Shown here piece by piece: positions 7,231-15,287 of a stretch of DNA of 23,231 bases (positions within the stretch are counted from its first letter, which is position 1; every line of letters begins with the position of its first letter). Source of the DNA: JBHIBA01 sp046758845 (lineage in GTDB: Bacteria; UBA8248; JACPRG01; G963555815); the NCBI GenBank assembly GCA_046758845.1, contig JBHIBA010000036.1:1-23231 (forward strand), in the 5' to 3' direction. The notes below the pieces were generated by a model. It was not told where the DNA came from. It made no database searches and saw nothing but the letters and a program-made list of their open reading frames with translations. Position numbers and translations under genes: made by a program.

Positions 7231-8235
7231 TCAGGGAAGGAGCGGTCCCGGGTCGCGGATCAAACAGCCCGTTGCGCAGTGGGGACCTCCGCCCGTCTTG
7301 ACGTACTCACTCATTTCAAGCTCGATCACGGTCACGTTTCGTTCTCGCAGCGCTTCGGCGGCCCGAGGGTTCCCTGCGACCATGAGCACCTTTCCCGGTT
7401 CCAGGGCCAGCACATTGCACGCGGAGTTCCGATGCTCCTCGTCGGAAACCTCTATGAGCTGAATCCCCTTGCCTGTCAGGTAGTCCATCGTCTTCCCGTC
7501 GAAACCGGGAGGGTAGACCAAAGCCAACCAGGCATCGGCAAGACCAAACACCAGATCCAGGTGAATGTCGTCCTTAAACTGAACCGGGTGAATCTCCCTC
7601 ACGCCGTTTTCGGAGAGGACGGCCTTGATCTGCCTGAACCCTTCTTCGTTCCCGCTTGCCCCCGTGCCGACGAGAGCATGGTGCGGGTCGAGGAAGATGA
7701 CGTTCCCCCCCGATTCCATCACGCCGCCCCCGCGGATCGTGTGTAGGATGGGGCAACCGAGGGACGCGAGCTTCTTCGTCTTGAGGGCCTCATGCCCATG
7801 CCGCCAAGGGGCCAGACCATTGCGGGGGATGATCGCTCCGCCGTTGATGACGAAGCACGAAGCGGGAGCCCAAAGCAGGCGCATTCGGCTATAGGCGCCC
7901 TCCGCCACATCCGGAAGTTCCCAAACCTCCAACTCGACCCCGTTCTCCCGAAGAGCCTTCTCAAACGCCTTGTACTGCTTTTTCATTTTAGGGAGGTCGG
8001 GTGGGCCGTCGGGCAAGAGATAGAACGCAGGGTCTTCGAAGGTTTCAGGAGATGCCTCGTTCTCCGTGGGAGGACACACCAACGCGTAATCCAGCTTTCC
8101 TATCTTCGACTGAGCCCCCCAACGTCTGCCCCAGATCGCTTCCAGCTCATCCATAAACGTGAGCTTGCTCATGGCGGTCCGGTCGGGCGGCTGGCCCTTC
8201 ACGTAGCCTGGGATTCTGGAAGGGTCGAGAGGCAT
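7231..8235 (-). CDS. Arginine deiminase/amidinotransferase-fold hydrolase, paralog 2
   Basis: A 334-residue paralog of the neighbouring pentein-family enzyme, starting at an ATG behind AAGGAG. The two share IWG[KR][KR]WG near the N-terminus, GAY..MR, NGGAI, the HxD catalytic motif (H225 in IHLDLVFGLAD) and the C-terminal nucleophile C320 in HCATGCLIRDPGP. C324 is a second cysteine close to the active site. Members of this fold break C-N bonds in guanidino or amidino compounds. As in paralog 1 the acidic pair expected in the substrate pocket is replaced, here by A125-S126. Overall similarity is moderate, suggesting an old duplication and perhaps two different substrates or a heteromeric enzyme. 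It lies downstream of the liv set 1 binding-protein gene but is separated from it by a hairpin and a 517-base gap. Confidence 0.83.
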   Translation of the reverse strand: MPLDPSRIPGYVKGQPPDRTAMSKLTFMDELEAIWGRRWGAQSKIGKLDYALVCPPTENEASPETFEDPAFYLLPDGPPDLPKMKKQYKAFEKALRENGVELEVWELPDVAEGAYSRMRLLWAPASCFVINGGAIIPRNGLAPWRHGHEALKTKKLASLGCPILHTIRGGGVMESGGNVIFLDPHHALVGTGASGNEEGFRQIKAVLSENGVREIHPVQFKDDIHLDLVFGLADAWLALVYPPGFDGKTMDYLTGKGIQLIEVSDEEHRNSACNVLALEPGKVLMVAGNPRAAEALRERNVTVIELEMSEYVKTGGGPHCATGCLIRDPGPLLP

Positions 8236-8752
8236 GGTTCGTCTCCTTATCTTTCACAATTTTTCGGTTGCTGATGGGTAAGCAAAGGAACCGCCAGAAC
8301 AACTTTGCGTATACCGCCCAGACATCATGACAAGATGGTTAATTATTTTTGCCTGTGCCCCCGACGGGCTTTCACAGACCGCCATCCACTCTGCTATGGG
8401 CGTCTTCCGGACCCGCCCGCAAGGCACGCCCTCATGGCCCGAACCTTCCGACACGATGATGCCTTTCGCCTCAGACGCCTGCCTTTCGGTACACATTGGT
8501 CGCACCCCGGCGGCGCCCTCTCCTCAGGCAAGTGGCCGAAGCACTGGCAGGTTATCTTAAAAGAGCTGTCTTGGCTCTTCTTCTCGGTGAAAAATCCCGG
8601 CCAACGACTCTGCTCACAGACATGGGTTATGCCGGTGATCTGCCACCCCCCAGCGGGCTTGAGAGCTCGTTGACCGCGCCGTTTCACGGGCAGAACGGAA
8701 ACTCCCGCTTTGGGGAATCGGACCCCAGCGGGAGCGCCGCCTTGTCGGGTTC
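8236..8752. other. Intergenic region between the binding protein and deiminase-like paralog 2
   Basis: These 517 bases hold the terminator-like hairpin at 8702-8734 and the leader of the gene starting at 8235. The reverse strand has TTGTCA then TATACG near 8310-8330 but only 14 bases apart, too close for a normal promoter. Short open frames occur in several phases; none resembles a family I know. The long gap and hairpin suggest the deiminase pair has its own promoter. Confidence 0.45.
8702..8734 (-). terminator. Probable terminator after liv set 1
   Basis: On the reverse strand, 18 bases past the stop of the binding-protein gene, CTCCCGCT+GGGG (8734-8723) pairs with CCCC+AGCGGGAG (8715-8702). 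That makes 12 base pairs with a 2-base bulge and a 7-base loop. The sequence after it on the minus strand is moderately T-rich (TTTCCGTT). It would end the liv set 1 transcript. Confidence 0.6.
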
Positions 8753-9916
8753 TTATGGGCGGTTAACGCCCATCGCCTCCTGCGTACTGACCTTTTTCAG
8801 GATGACTCGCTTACCCCCTCGCACCTGAGAGATGTACATCACGGGATAAGCCTGATGTCTGGCGTCGAAAAAGAGCTCTGCCCCGGAAACGCTATAGTAC
8901 ACAGTCTTTTCCATCGCGTCCCGAACGCCTTTGGGGTCCGTGCAACCGCACCGGGCGATGGCGTCCGCCACGATGTAAACGTTGTCGTATCCCCCCTGGG
9001 TGTACTGATTGGCGGTGGCGGCCTTGGGGAACATCTTCTTGTGGTCGCGGACGAACCGACGGCTCCGGGGAAGGTCGATGGTCGGCTCCCAGCGGGTGAT
9101 GAGGTACATTCCCTCGGCAGCGCCCTCCGAGACCTGGATGAACTCGTCGGTGACCTGGCCGTCCGAACCGAGCAGGATAGGCTTCCAATTCAGGTCGCGC
9201 ATCTGCTTGACCATGGCCGCCCCGGAGGAAGAAATTTCCACCATGCCGAAGGCCTGAGGATTCGTGGCCTTAAGCTTGGTCAAGAAGCCCAGGTAGTCCT
9301 TCGCGCTGGGCCGCGCATACTCCTCGGCCAGCACCTTGGCGCCCCTCGCCTTCATCACCTCGATGTAGGCCTTGATGGTCTCCCGGCCCCAGTCGTCGTT
9401 CCGGGCCAAGAAGGCGGCGTTCTTCACCCCTACCTTGTCGATCCAGAAATTAACGAAGACCTTGGCCTCCATGACGGTGTCGTGGTTGGAGCGGAAAAAC
9501 CATTTCCAGCCTTTTTGCGTAATGCTGGCGGCGGTGGACACACCCGTGATGAGGGGCATCCGAAGATTTTCAACCACGGGCATGGTCGCCAGAGTGGAGG
9601 AGCTGAAGAAGCAGCACAGCAGCGCCGAAACCTTGTCTTGCGTGACGAACTTCCTGGACACGTTGATGGACTCGGCGGGCTTGGCCCGGGTGTCTCCCAG
9701 AAGCAATTCGATCTTCCGTCCCAGGACGCCGCCCCGGTCATTGATCTGCTTGGCGGCCACTTGCGCCCCCCGCACGAGAGCCAGTCCGTCGAAGGCCGCA
9801 GGTCCGGTGTGAGGCCCGACGACGCCGATCTTGATGGTTTCCGCGGCGGTAACCGATGTCGCCAAAAGGCCCAGCGCCAGGACCGCCATGAACGCGATTT
9901 TCAGCTTTCTCGCCAT
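8753..9916 (-). CDS. livK: Branched-chain-amino-acid-type ABC transporter substrate-binding protein
   Basis: A 387-residue periplasmic binding protein of the type I Leu/Ile/Val (Peripla_BP_6) family. The ATG follows GGAGGGAAA. Residues 1-24 form a signal peptide with cleavage expected at VTA-AE. The mature start, ETIKIGVVGPHTGPAAFDG, and AAKQINDRGGVLGRKIELLLGD are classical for LivK/UrtA/AmiC-like receptors. The C-terminal half carries TQGGYDNVYIVADAI. The ligand could be an amino acid, urea, an amide or an N-heterocycle; the family name does not prove branched-chain amino acids. It is the last gene of liv set 1, 111 bases after livF, whereas in set 2 the receptor gene comes first. No lipobox cysteine is present, so a soluble periplasmic protein is expected. 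Confidence 0.92.
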   Translation of the reverse strand: MARKLKIAFMAVLALGLLATSVTAAETIKIGVVGPHTGPAAFDGLALVRGAQVAAKQINDRGGVLGRKIELLLGDTRAKPAESINVSRKFVTQDKVSALLCCFFSSSTLATMPVVENLRMPLITGVSTAASITQKGWKWFFRSNHDTVMEAKVFVNFWIDKVGVKNAAFLARNDDWGRETIKAYIEVMKARGAKVLAEEYARPSAKDYLGFLTKLKATNPQAFGMVEISSSGAAMVKQMRDLNWKPILLGSDGQVTDEFIQVSEGAAEGMYLITRWEPTIDLPRSRRFVRDHKKMFPKAATANQYTQGGYDNVYIVADAIARCGCTDPKGVRDAMEKTVYYSVSGAELFFDARHQAYPVMYISQVRGGKRVILKKVSTQEAMGVNRP

Positions 9917-9972
9917 GATCTTTCCCTCCAGCTAGATTTGTCCTCCGGCATCTTGGATTGAGATGAACTGTC

Positions 9973-10027
9973 ACTCCGAGCGGAGTTCGTTCCGTCCTCT
10001 CACCTCCTTTCGGAAAATACCCCCCCC

Positions 10028-10028
<1 letters not shown>
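9973..10028 (-). promoter_or_regulatory. Leader between livF1 and livK1 with an orphan consensus Shine-Dalgarno and G9 run
   Basis: Right after the livF stop the reverse strand has nine G in a row (10028-10020, the first belonging to the stop codon TAG). GAAAGGAGGTGA (10011-10000) follows, a near-perfect complement of the 16S rRNA 3' end, and then a small ACTCC-GCTC-GGAGT hairpin (9986-9973). No start codon lies at normal spacing after this Shine-Dalgarno; livK begins about 84 bases later with its own site. It may be a relic start or a ribosome loading site. Confidence 0.35.
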
Positions 10029-10718
<690 letters not shown>

Positions 10719-10732
<14 letters not shown>

Positions 10733-11495
10733 GGTGAACCTCTTCACCCAGGTAGATTTCGATGACCTTCTCGTTGCGGCTCACTTCCTCGGGCGTTCCC
10801 TCTGCAATCTTTTGCCCGTAGTCCAGCACCGCGATGCGCTGGCAGACCCCCATCACCATCTTCATGTCGTGTTCGACGAGCAGGATGGTCACGCCCCGGC
10901 GGTTGACCTCCCCGACCAGTTTCATCACGTCCTGGATCTCCTCGGGGTTCAGGCCCGCCACGGGCTCATCCAGCAACAGCAGTTCCGGCTCTCCCGCCAG
11001 GGCGATGGCCACCTCGAGAATCCGCTGTTCCCCGTAAGAAAGGTTCCGGGCCTCCATCTCCGCCCGGTCCGAAAGGCCGGTGAACTCCAGGACCTGATTG
11101 ACCTTCTGGTCCCGGCGGGCCTCCTCCAGGCGCTTGGCCGGGGTGTTGAGCAGCGCGCCCCAGAGACCCGATCGCGTCCGGATATGGGCGCCGACGCTGA
11201 CGTTGTGGCGAACGCTCAGCCCCGGAAACAGGCTCGTTTTCTGATAGGTCCGCAGAACTCCCAGCGCGGCGATCTGATGGGCGGGTTTTCCCGTAATGTC
11301 GTTTTCTCGATAGAAGACGCGCCCGCCGGAAGGGCGATAAATGCCCGTCACCGCGTTGAAGAAGGTGGTCTTGCCCGCACCATTGGGGCCAATGAGCCCG
11401 CAGATCTCCCCTTCCCGGATTTCGAGGTCGACCTCCCGCAGGGCCATGACCCCGCCGAAATTGTGAGTGAGGCCCTCGGTCCTAAACAGTCCCAT
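10719..11495 (-). CDS. livG: Branched-chain-type ABC transporter ATPase LivG (set 1)
   Basis: A 258-residue ABC ATPase of LivG type at normal length. Walker A is GPNGAGKT (36-43), the LivG-type signature is LSYGEQ (152-157), Walker B is LLLLDE (172-177) and the switch histidine is H209 in LLVEHDM. FGGVMALREVDLEI at the N-terminus and VLRTYQKTSLF before the helical domain are typical of the subfamily. The ATG is preceded by AAAAGGA and lies 14 bases inside the end of livM, so the genes are tightly coupled. It forms the second nucleotide-binding subunit with LivF. Confidence 0.94.
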
Positions 11496-12435
11496 GGGCC
11501 GGAGTCCTTTTCCTCAACAGGCCGAGCTTTCGAATCGCCCCGTCTATCCCTTGGGGCATGAAAATGATGGAAATCACGATCAGGAGGCCGAAGGCGCTCA
11601 AGCGCCAGGCGGCCGCCGCCCGCAGATATTCCGGCAGCAAGTAGAAGAGCACCGCGCCGATCACCGTTCCCCGAATGCTTCCCCGTCCGCCCACCAGCAC
11701 CATCGCGAGAGGGGTCACGGTGTAAAAGAACCCCATGTGATCGGGATCGGTGAAGTTCGTGTAATGGACATAGAGGCTGCCCGCCGCGCCGGCGAACATT
11801 GTCCCGATCACGAAGGCCAGCACCTTGAACCGGAAGGCGTTGACACCCATGGAGCGGGCCAGTTGTTCGTTCTCTCGAATGGCGACGATGGCCATCCCCG
11901 TCCGGGACCGAACCAACCGGTGCGTCACGAAGATGCAAATCAGTACGACTCCTAGGACCAGATAGTAGTTGGCCATCTCGCTCTGGAAGGTAAAGCCGAA
12001 TATCCGGGCCTTCGACACCCCGGGAAGACCCATGGGTCCGCGCGTGAAATTCGAGTTGAGGGCGATGAGCTGGAGGATCTCCGCAAACCCGAAGGTCACG
12101 ATGGCGAAGTACGGCCCCGTCAGCCGGAGGGAAGGGAACCCGATGAGAAAGCCGAAAATTCCGGTCACCAGAACCGCCCCGATGAAATCCACAAGAAAAG
12201 GGGTGTTCCATTGAAGGGCCATGAGGGCCGACGCGTAGGTCCCGATTCCGAAGAACCCGCCGTGTCCCAGGGAGAGCTCTCCCACGTACCCCACCACCAT
12301 GTCCAGGCCCAGGGCCAGGATGATGAAAATCCCGGCGAACACGAAAAGGTTTCGCTGGTAGAGACCTTGTACGTAAAGCGGAAGGGCGAGAGCGATCGCC
12401 AGCCACAATCCGTTGAGGATTCGGGTCTTGTTCAA
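11482..12435 (-). CDS. livM: Branched-chain-type ABC transporter permease LivM (set 1)
   Basis: A 317-residue inner-membrane permease of the BPD_transp_2 family. I place the start at TTG 12435, which overlaps the livH stop in TTGA and has AAAGGA upstream; the frame remains open to 12648 but that extension is the shadow of livH. The protein is a run of hydrophobic helices. It carries the family loop VVGYVGELSLGHGGFFGIGTYASAL and a second conserved block, AIRENEQLARSMGVN, which contacts the ATPase. Transported solute is set by the LivK-type receptor. It ends 14 bases inside livG. Confidence 0.92.
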   Translation of the reverse strand: MNKTRILNGLWLAIALALPLYVQGLYQRNLFVFAGIFIILALGLDMVVGYVGELSLGHGGFFGIGTYASALMALQWNTPFLVDFIGAVLVTGIFGFLIGFPSLRLTGPYFAIVTFGFAEILQLIALNSNFTRGPMGLPGVSKARIFGFTFQSEMANYYLVLGVVLICIFVTHRLVRSRTGMAIVAIRENEQLARSMGVNAFRFKVLAFVIGTMFAGAAGSLYVHYTNFTDPDHMGFFYTVTPLAMVLVGGRGSIRGTVIGAVLFYLLPEYLRAAAAWRLSAFGLLIVISIIFMPQGIDGAIRKLGLLRKRTPAHGTV

Positions 12436-13310
12436 GCCAGTCCTTTCCCCGTCGAGAAGATCCCGCGCGGCCGGAAGAGGAGAACCAGGATGAGAATGGT
12501 GTAGCCGACGGCGTCCTGATACCCGGTCGGGAAGAATACGATGCCGATGTTTTCCGCGAGGCCGAGAGTGAGTCCGCCCAGGATGGCCCCGGGCACGTTG
12601 CCCATCCCACCCATGATAACCACGCAGAAGGCCTTGATGACGGCCCATTCCCCCATCGTCACGCTCAGGTCCAGAACGGGGCCCAGAAGCGATCCCGCGA
12701 CGGCGGCCAGGGCCGTCCCAAACGCGAAAGTGAAACCGAAGATAAAGTTTACGTTGACGCCCATCAGGGACGCGGTTGCCGGGTCTTTAGCCGTTGCCCG
12801 CAGGGCCATTCCCAGCTTGGTCTTCTTGATAAACAGCGTGATAAGCCCGATGAGGAGTAAGCCGACGACAAAGACGAGAAGCCGCTGCTGCGTGATGTGG
12901 ACGCCCAAACCCAAGAGGATGGGCTTATGTGCAAAGGGAGAGGACAGGGTCCGGGGATCGGGACCCCAGATGAGCTGGGCGGTATTCTGCAAAAAGATGG
13001 AGCCCCCGATGGTGGAAAGCAGCAAAGTGAACTCGTGGCGGCCGCGGATGGGTCTCAAGCTCAGGTATTCAAACAGGATGCCGAGGAGGGCGACCACAAC
13101 CAAGGCGTAGAGGATCGAGGCCCAATACCCGGCGCCCAAGACCCGCTGGGCCGTGAACGCCGCAAACGCCCCGAGCATGTAGAATTCACCTTGGGCGAAG
13201 TTGATGACGCCGAGGATGCCCAAGATGAGGGTGAGGCCGATGGCGATGAGGGCGTAGATGACCCCGATGGACAGCCCATTCACGGCCTGCTGGAGTAAAA
13301 GGTTGAGCAT
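12432..13310 (-). CDS. livH: Branched-chain-type ABC transporter permease LivH (set 1)
   Basis: A 292-residue permease starting at an ATG behind AAGGGAA. The N-terminus (QQAVNGLSIGVIYALIAIG) and the GVINFAQGEFYMLGAF segment are diagnostic of LivH. The cytoplasmic coupling region ALRATAKDPATASLMGVNV and MGGMGNVPGAILGG near the C-terminus are as expected. It forms the membrane channel with LivM. It is the first gene of the set, 85 bases after the amidohydrolase ending at 13396, so the amidohydrolase and importer may share a transcript. Confidence 0.94.
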   Translation of the reverse strand: MLNLLLQQAVNGLSIGVIYALIAIGLTLILGILGVINFAQGEFYMLGAFAAFTAQRVLGAGYWASILYALVVVALLGILFEYLSLRPIRGRHEFTLLLSTIGGSIFLQNTAQLIWGPDPRTLSSPFAHKPILLGLGVHITQQRLLVFVVGLLLIGLITLFIKKTKLGMALRATAKDPATASLMGVNVNFIFGFTFAFGTALAAVAGSLLGPVLDLSVTMGEWAVIKAFCVVIMGGMGNVPGAILGGLTLGLAENIGIVFFPTGYQDAVGYTILILVLLFRPRGIFSTGKGLA

Positions 13311-13365
13311 ACCGATTCCCTTGCGCGTGTGATCCCTTCAAAGGCCGACGGCGTTCTGCTCCTTC

Positions 13366-13405
13366 GTCCGGTTGCCGTTTGCCAGAATCGGCTTTTCAAC
13401 CGGAC
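13366..13405 (-). other. Inverted repeat at the amidohydrolase-livH junction
   Basis: GTCCGGTTG (13366-13374) and CAACCGGAC (13397-13405) form a 9-base-pair stem around a 22-base loop, overlapping the stop codon of the amidohydrolase. No T run follows in the minus direction. It may stabilise or modulate the transcript between enzyme and transporter genes. Confidence 0.3.
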
Positions 13406-14775
13406 ATCGTACGCTTTCCTTTGGCCCGAGGAAGCTCGGAGAAGGCCTCGGGCACCTTGTGGCGGATTTCCTCGGCGGTCCGCTCAAGGTGGTCGAGGGC
13501 CTCCCGAAGGTCCACGCGCGCATATTGACCGTCTCGGTACAGCGCCTCGCCATCCACGATAGTCAAGCATGCGTCACGCCCGCTTCCCGAATACACGAGG
13601 GCGTCCACCGGGTCGTAGACAGGAGCCATGCTCGGCCCGATCCGGAAGGCGGCCACATCGGCCGTCCAGCCGGGCTCAAGGCGCCCCAGCCGCTCCGCCC
13701 CAAGGACCCGGGCGCCCGCCTCGGTGCTCATCCGGAAAGCGTCGCGGGAGTGAAAAACGGTGGCATCCAGCGTGTTCACGCGATGCAGGAGAACGGCGGC
13801 CTTCATCTCCGCGACCATGTCGAGGCTGTCGTTGCTCGCCGGCCCGTCCGTGCCGAGGCCCACCGTAATGCCGAGGTCGAGCATCTTCGGCACGTTTGCC
13901 ACCCCCGACGCCAGGATCATGTTGGAAGAGGGATTGTGAATGATTTGCGCCCCTGACCTCGCCGCGAGAGCGAGCTCCCCATCCCTCGCCCACACGGCAT
14001 GGGCGATGGAGGTGCGCTCGTCCAAAAGGCCGATGCGGTCGGCCTGCGCGATTTGGCCGACGAAACCCTCCCGGCGGGCGAGTTGCGCCTGAATCTGGGT
14101 CTCGTTGAGGTGGATGGTGAAACGCGCGTCGTAATCCTTGGACATGTTCTTGAGGCGCCCGAGGAGATCCGGCGTGCAGGAAAACAACCCGCTGGGGCCC
14201 AGCCAGGGGGACACCCTTTTCTGCCCGGCCCAGCGCTTCAGAAAGGCCTCGGACGCCTTCAGATCCTCTTCCTCCGGCCGCTCCTCACGGGGATCAAGGG
14301 TGGAGCGGTTGGTCGACGCCCGCGCCACCGCCCCCCGGATACCGCACTGAAGGTACGCCTCTACCTCCCGGTCGGCGTGAAAGCGGGCGAAGTTGGTCAT
14401 TTGTTCGATGACGGCCGTCGTCCCCTGGCCAAGACAGTCCGCGAGGGCCACCAGCGCTCCATAGTAATAGTCATCTCCTTCCATGAACTGGTTAATGGGG
14501 TATATCGCATTCGTCAGCCAGCCTTCGGTCCCGAAGTCTTTGCCGAGACCACGCGACAAGACTTCATAGAGGTGGTTGTGCGCATTGATGAGACCGGGCG
14601 TCACGATACAACCGGAGAGGTCAATGGACTCATCTGCGCGGTAGCGCCTCTCCAGCTCGGCCGAGGGGCCCACGTCGCGGATGACGCCCTCCTCGATGTA
14701 GAGGGCGCCTCCTCGAATGAACCGCTCCACGTCCTGGACGAGGAAGTCGGCGCTATGCAAGAGAAGATTCGACAT
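13396..14775 (-). CDS. Amidohydrolase, TRZ/ATZ/cytosine-deaminase-like (aromatic ring deaminase type)
   Basis: A 459-residue metal-dependent hydrolase of the cytosine deaminase/atrazine chlorohydrolase/SAH-deaminase group. The ATG follows AGGGGGGG. Ligand and catalytic residues are visible: NAHNHLYEVL (H66, H68), HLNET (H222 and the general acid/base E225), SIAHAVW (H259), IIHNPSSNM (H280) and GLGTDGPASND (D310). This is the mononuclear HxxE pattern of enzymes that deaminate or dehalogenate purines, pyrimidines, triazines and SAH. The flanking N- and C-terminal strands of the beta-sandwich (ADFLVQDVERFIRGGALYIEEGVI; ADVAAF) are complete. Substrate is not assigned. It precedes livH of set 1 by 85 bases, which suggests its substrate or product is related to the imported compound. 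Confidence 0.88.
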   Translation of the reverse strand: MSNLLLHSADFLVQDVERFIRGGALYIEEGVIRDVGPSAELERRYRADESIDLSGCIVTPGLINAHNHLYEVLSRGLGKDFGTEGWLTNAIYPINQFMEGDDYYYGALVALADCLGQGTTAVIEQMTNFARFHADREVEAYLQCGIRGAVARASTNRSTLDPREERPEEEDLKASEAFLKRWAGQKRVSPWLGPSGLFSCTPDLLGRLKNMSKDYDARFTIHLNETQIQAQLARREGFVGQIAQADRIGLLDERTSIAHAVWARDGELALAARSGAQIIHNPSSNMILASGVANVPKMLDLGITVGLGTDGPASNDSLDMVAEMKAAVLLHRVNTLDATVFHSRDAFRMSTEAGARVLGAERLGRLEPGWTADVAAFRIGPSMAPVYDPVDALVYSGSGRDACLTIVDGEALYRDGQYARVDLREALDHLERTAEEIRHKVPEAFSELPRAKGKRTMSG

Positions 14776-15039
14776 ACGAGAAAGCCCCCCCTGTTGAAAA
14801 CCGGCGCCCTTGGAAAACCTTTGCGATTAGCCCCTTTGAATTTGCACCAGAGAGATGACTATTATCGCAGGCGTGACCCCCCGAGGTCGTATTCCCAGCT
14901 ATCTTCAAAAAGTGGGTAAGGAGTGCGAAGGCAGTGTACCCTTCCTGGATTGAAGGATGCATCTGCACGGAGCATGCAAACACACAGGAGAGTGCGGAGT
15001 CAAGGGTCGGCCGAACCGCCCCGGTCAGGGTCAATCAGG
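14776..15039. other. Spacer between the two amidohydrolase genes
   Basis: This part of the 512-base spacer shows no recognisable protein. It contains the leader of the gene starting at 14775. On the plus strand TTGAAT (14836-14841) and TATTAT (14860-14865) are 18 bases apart, which would be a promoter facing the dehydrogenase remnant. I rate that pair as suggestive only. Confidence 0.35.
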
Positions 15040-15251
15040 CCCCGGATCAGCCGGGGAGATGATCCGCAAGGTCCGCCTGGGCAAAGAGGCGGGAGCGCAC
15101 AATCTCATCCACGACATCTTCTTCGCCTGCTTGAAGGCCCAGGACCTGAGCGCCTCCGCGGCCCCTCGGGGACGACGAAGTGATCAACTACGCAAGGACT
15201 TCCTTCGACCAGGCCGCGATGGACCTTACCGGGCGAAGGGGCATGGATGTT
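15040..15251 (+). pseudogene. Remnant of a zinc-type alcohol dehydrogenase/quinone oxidoreductase
   Basis: Translating the plus strand in three frames recovers consecutive pieces of the Rossmann half of a medium-chain dehydrogenase. KVRLGKEAGAH (15068-15100) resembles the helix before the glycine-rich strand (VQLAKLAGA). TISSTTSSSPA follows in another frame, where the family has the cofactor-specific strand end. Then comes ERLRG in a third frame, and finally LGDDEVINYARTSFDQAAMD with LTGRRGMDV (15165-15251), very close to the family's LGADEVINY...LTGGRGVDV. At least two frameshifts and in-frame stops separate them, and both the catalytic domain and the C-terminus are absent. It runs opposite to the adjacent genes, so it is debris from an earlier arrangement or a failed insertion. 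Confidence 0.68.
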
Positions 15252-15287
15252 CGGACCAACGCATGTTCGAATCGCCGGCCTGCGGCG

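Noticed and set aside
8496..8828. Plus-strand frame with a plausible-looking helical stretch (QVAEALAGYLKRAVLALLLG)
   Set aside because: I could not match it to any family, it has no ribosome site, and it runs through the terminator hairpin and into the end of the livK-type gene.
8855..9961. 368-residue plus-strand open frame
   Set aside because: It lies opposite the livK-type gene and is rich in Gly, Arg, Leu, His and Asp as shadow frames are. The minus strand has the real protein with a signal peptide.
11348..12610. 420-residue minus-strand frame overlapping livM and livH
   Set aside because: It is a shifted frame of livM; the true LivM sequence with its conserved loops is in the frame ending at 11482.
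15273..15287. CGCCG-GCCTG-CGGCG next to the amidohydrolase stop
   Set aside because: It has only five base pairs, common by chance at this GC content, and no T tract.
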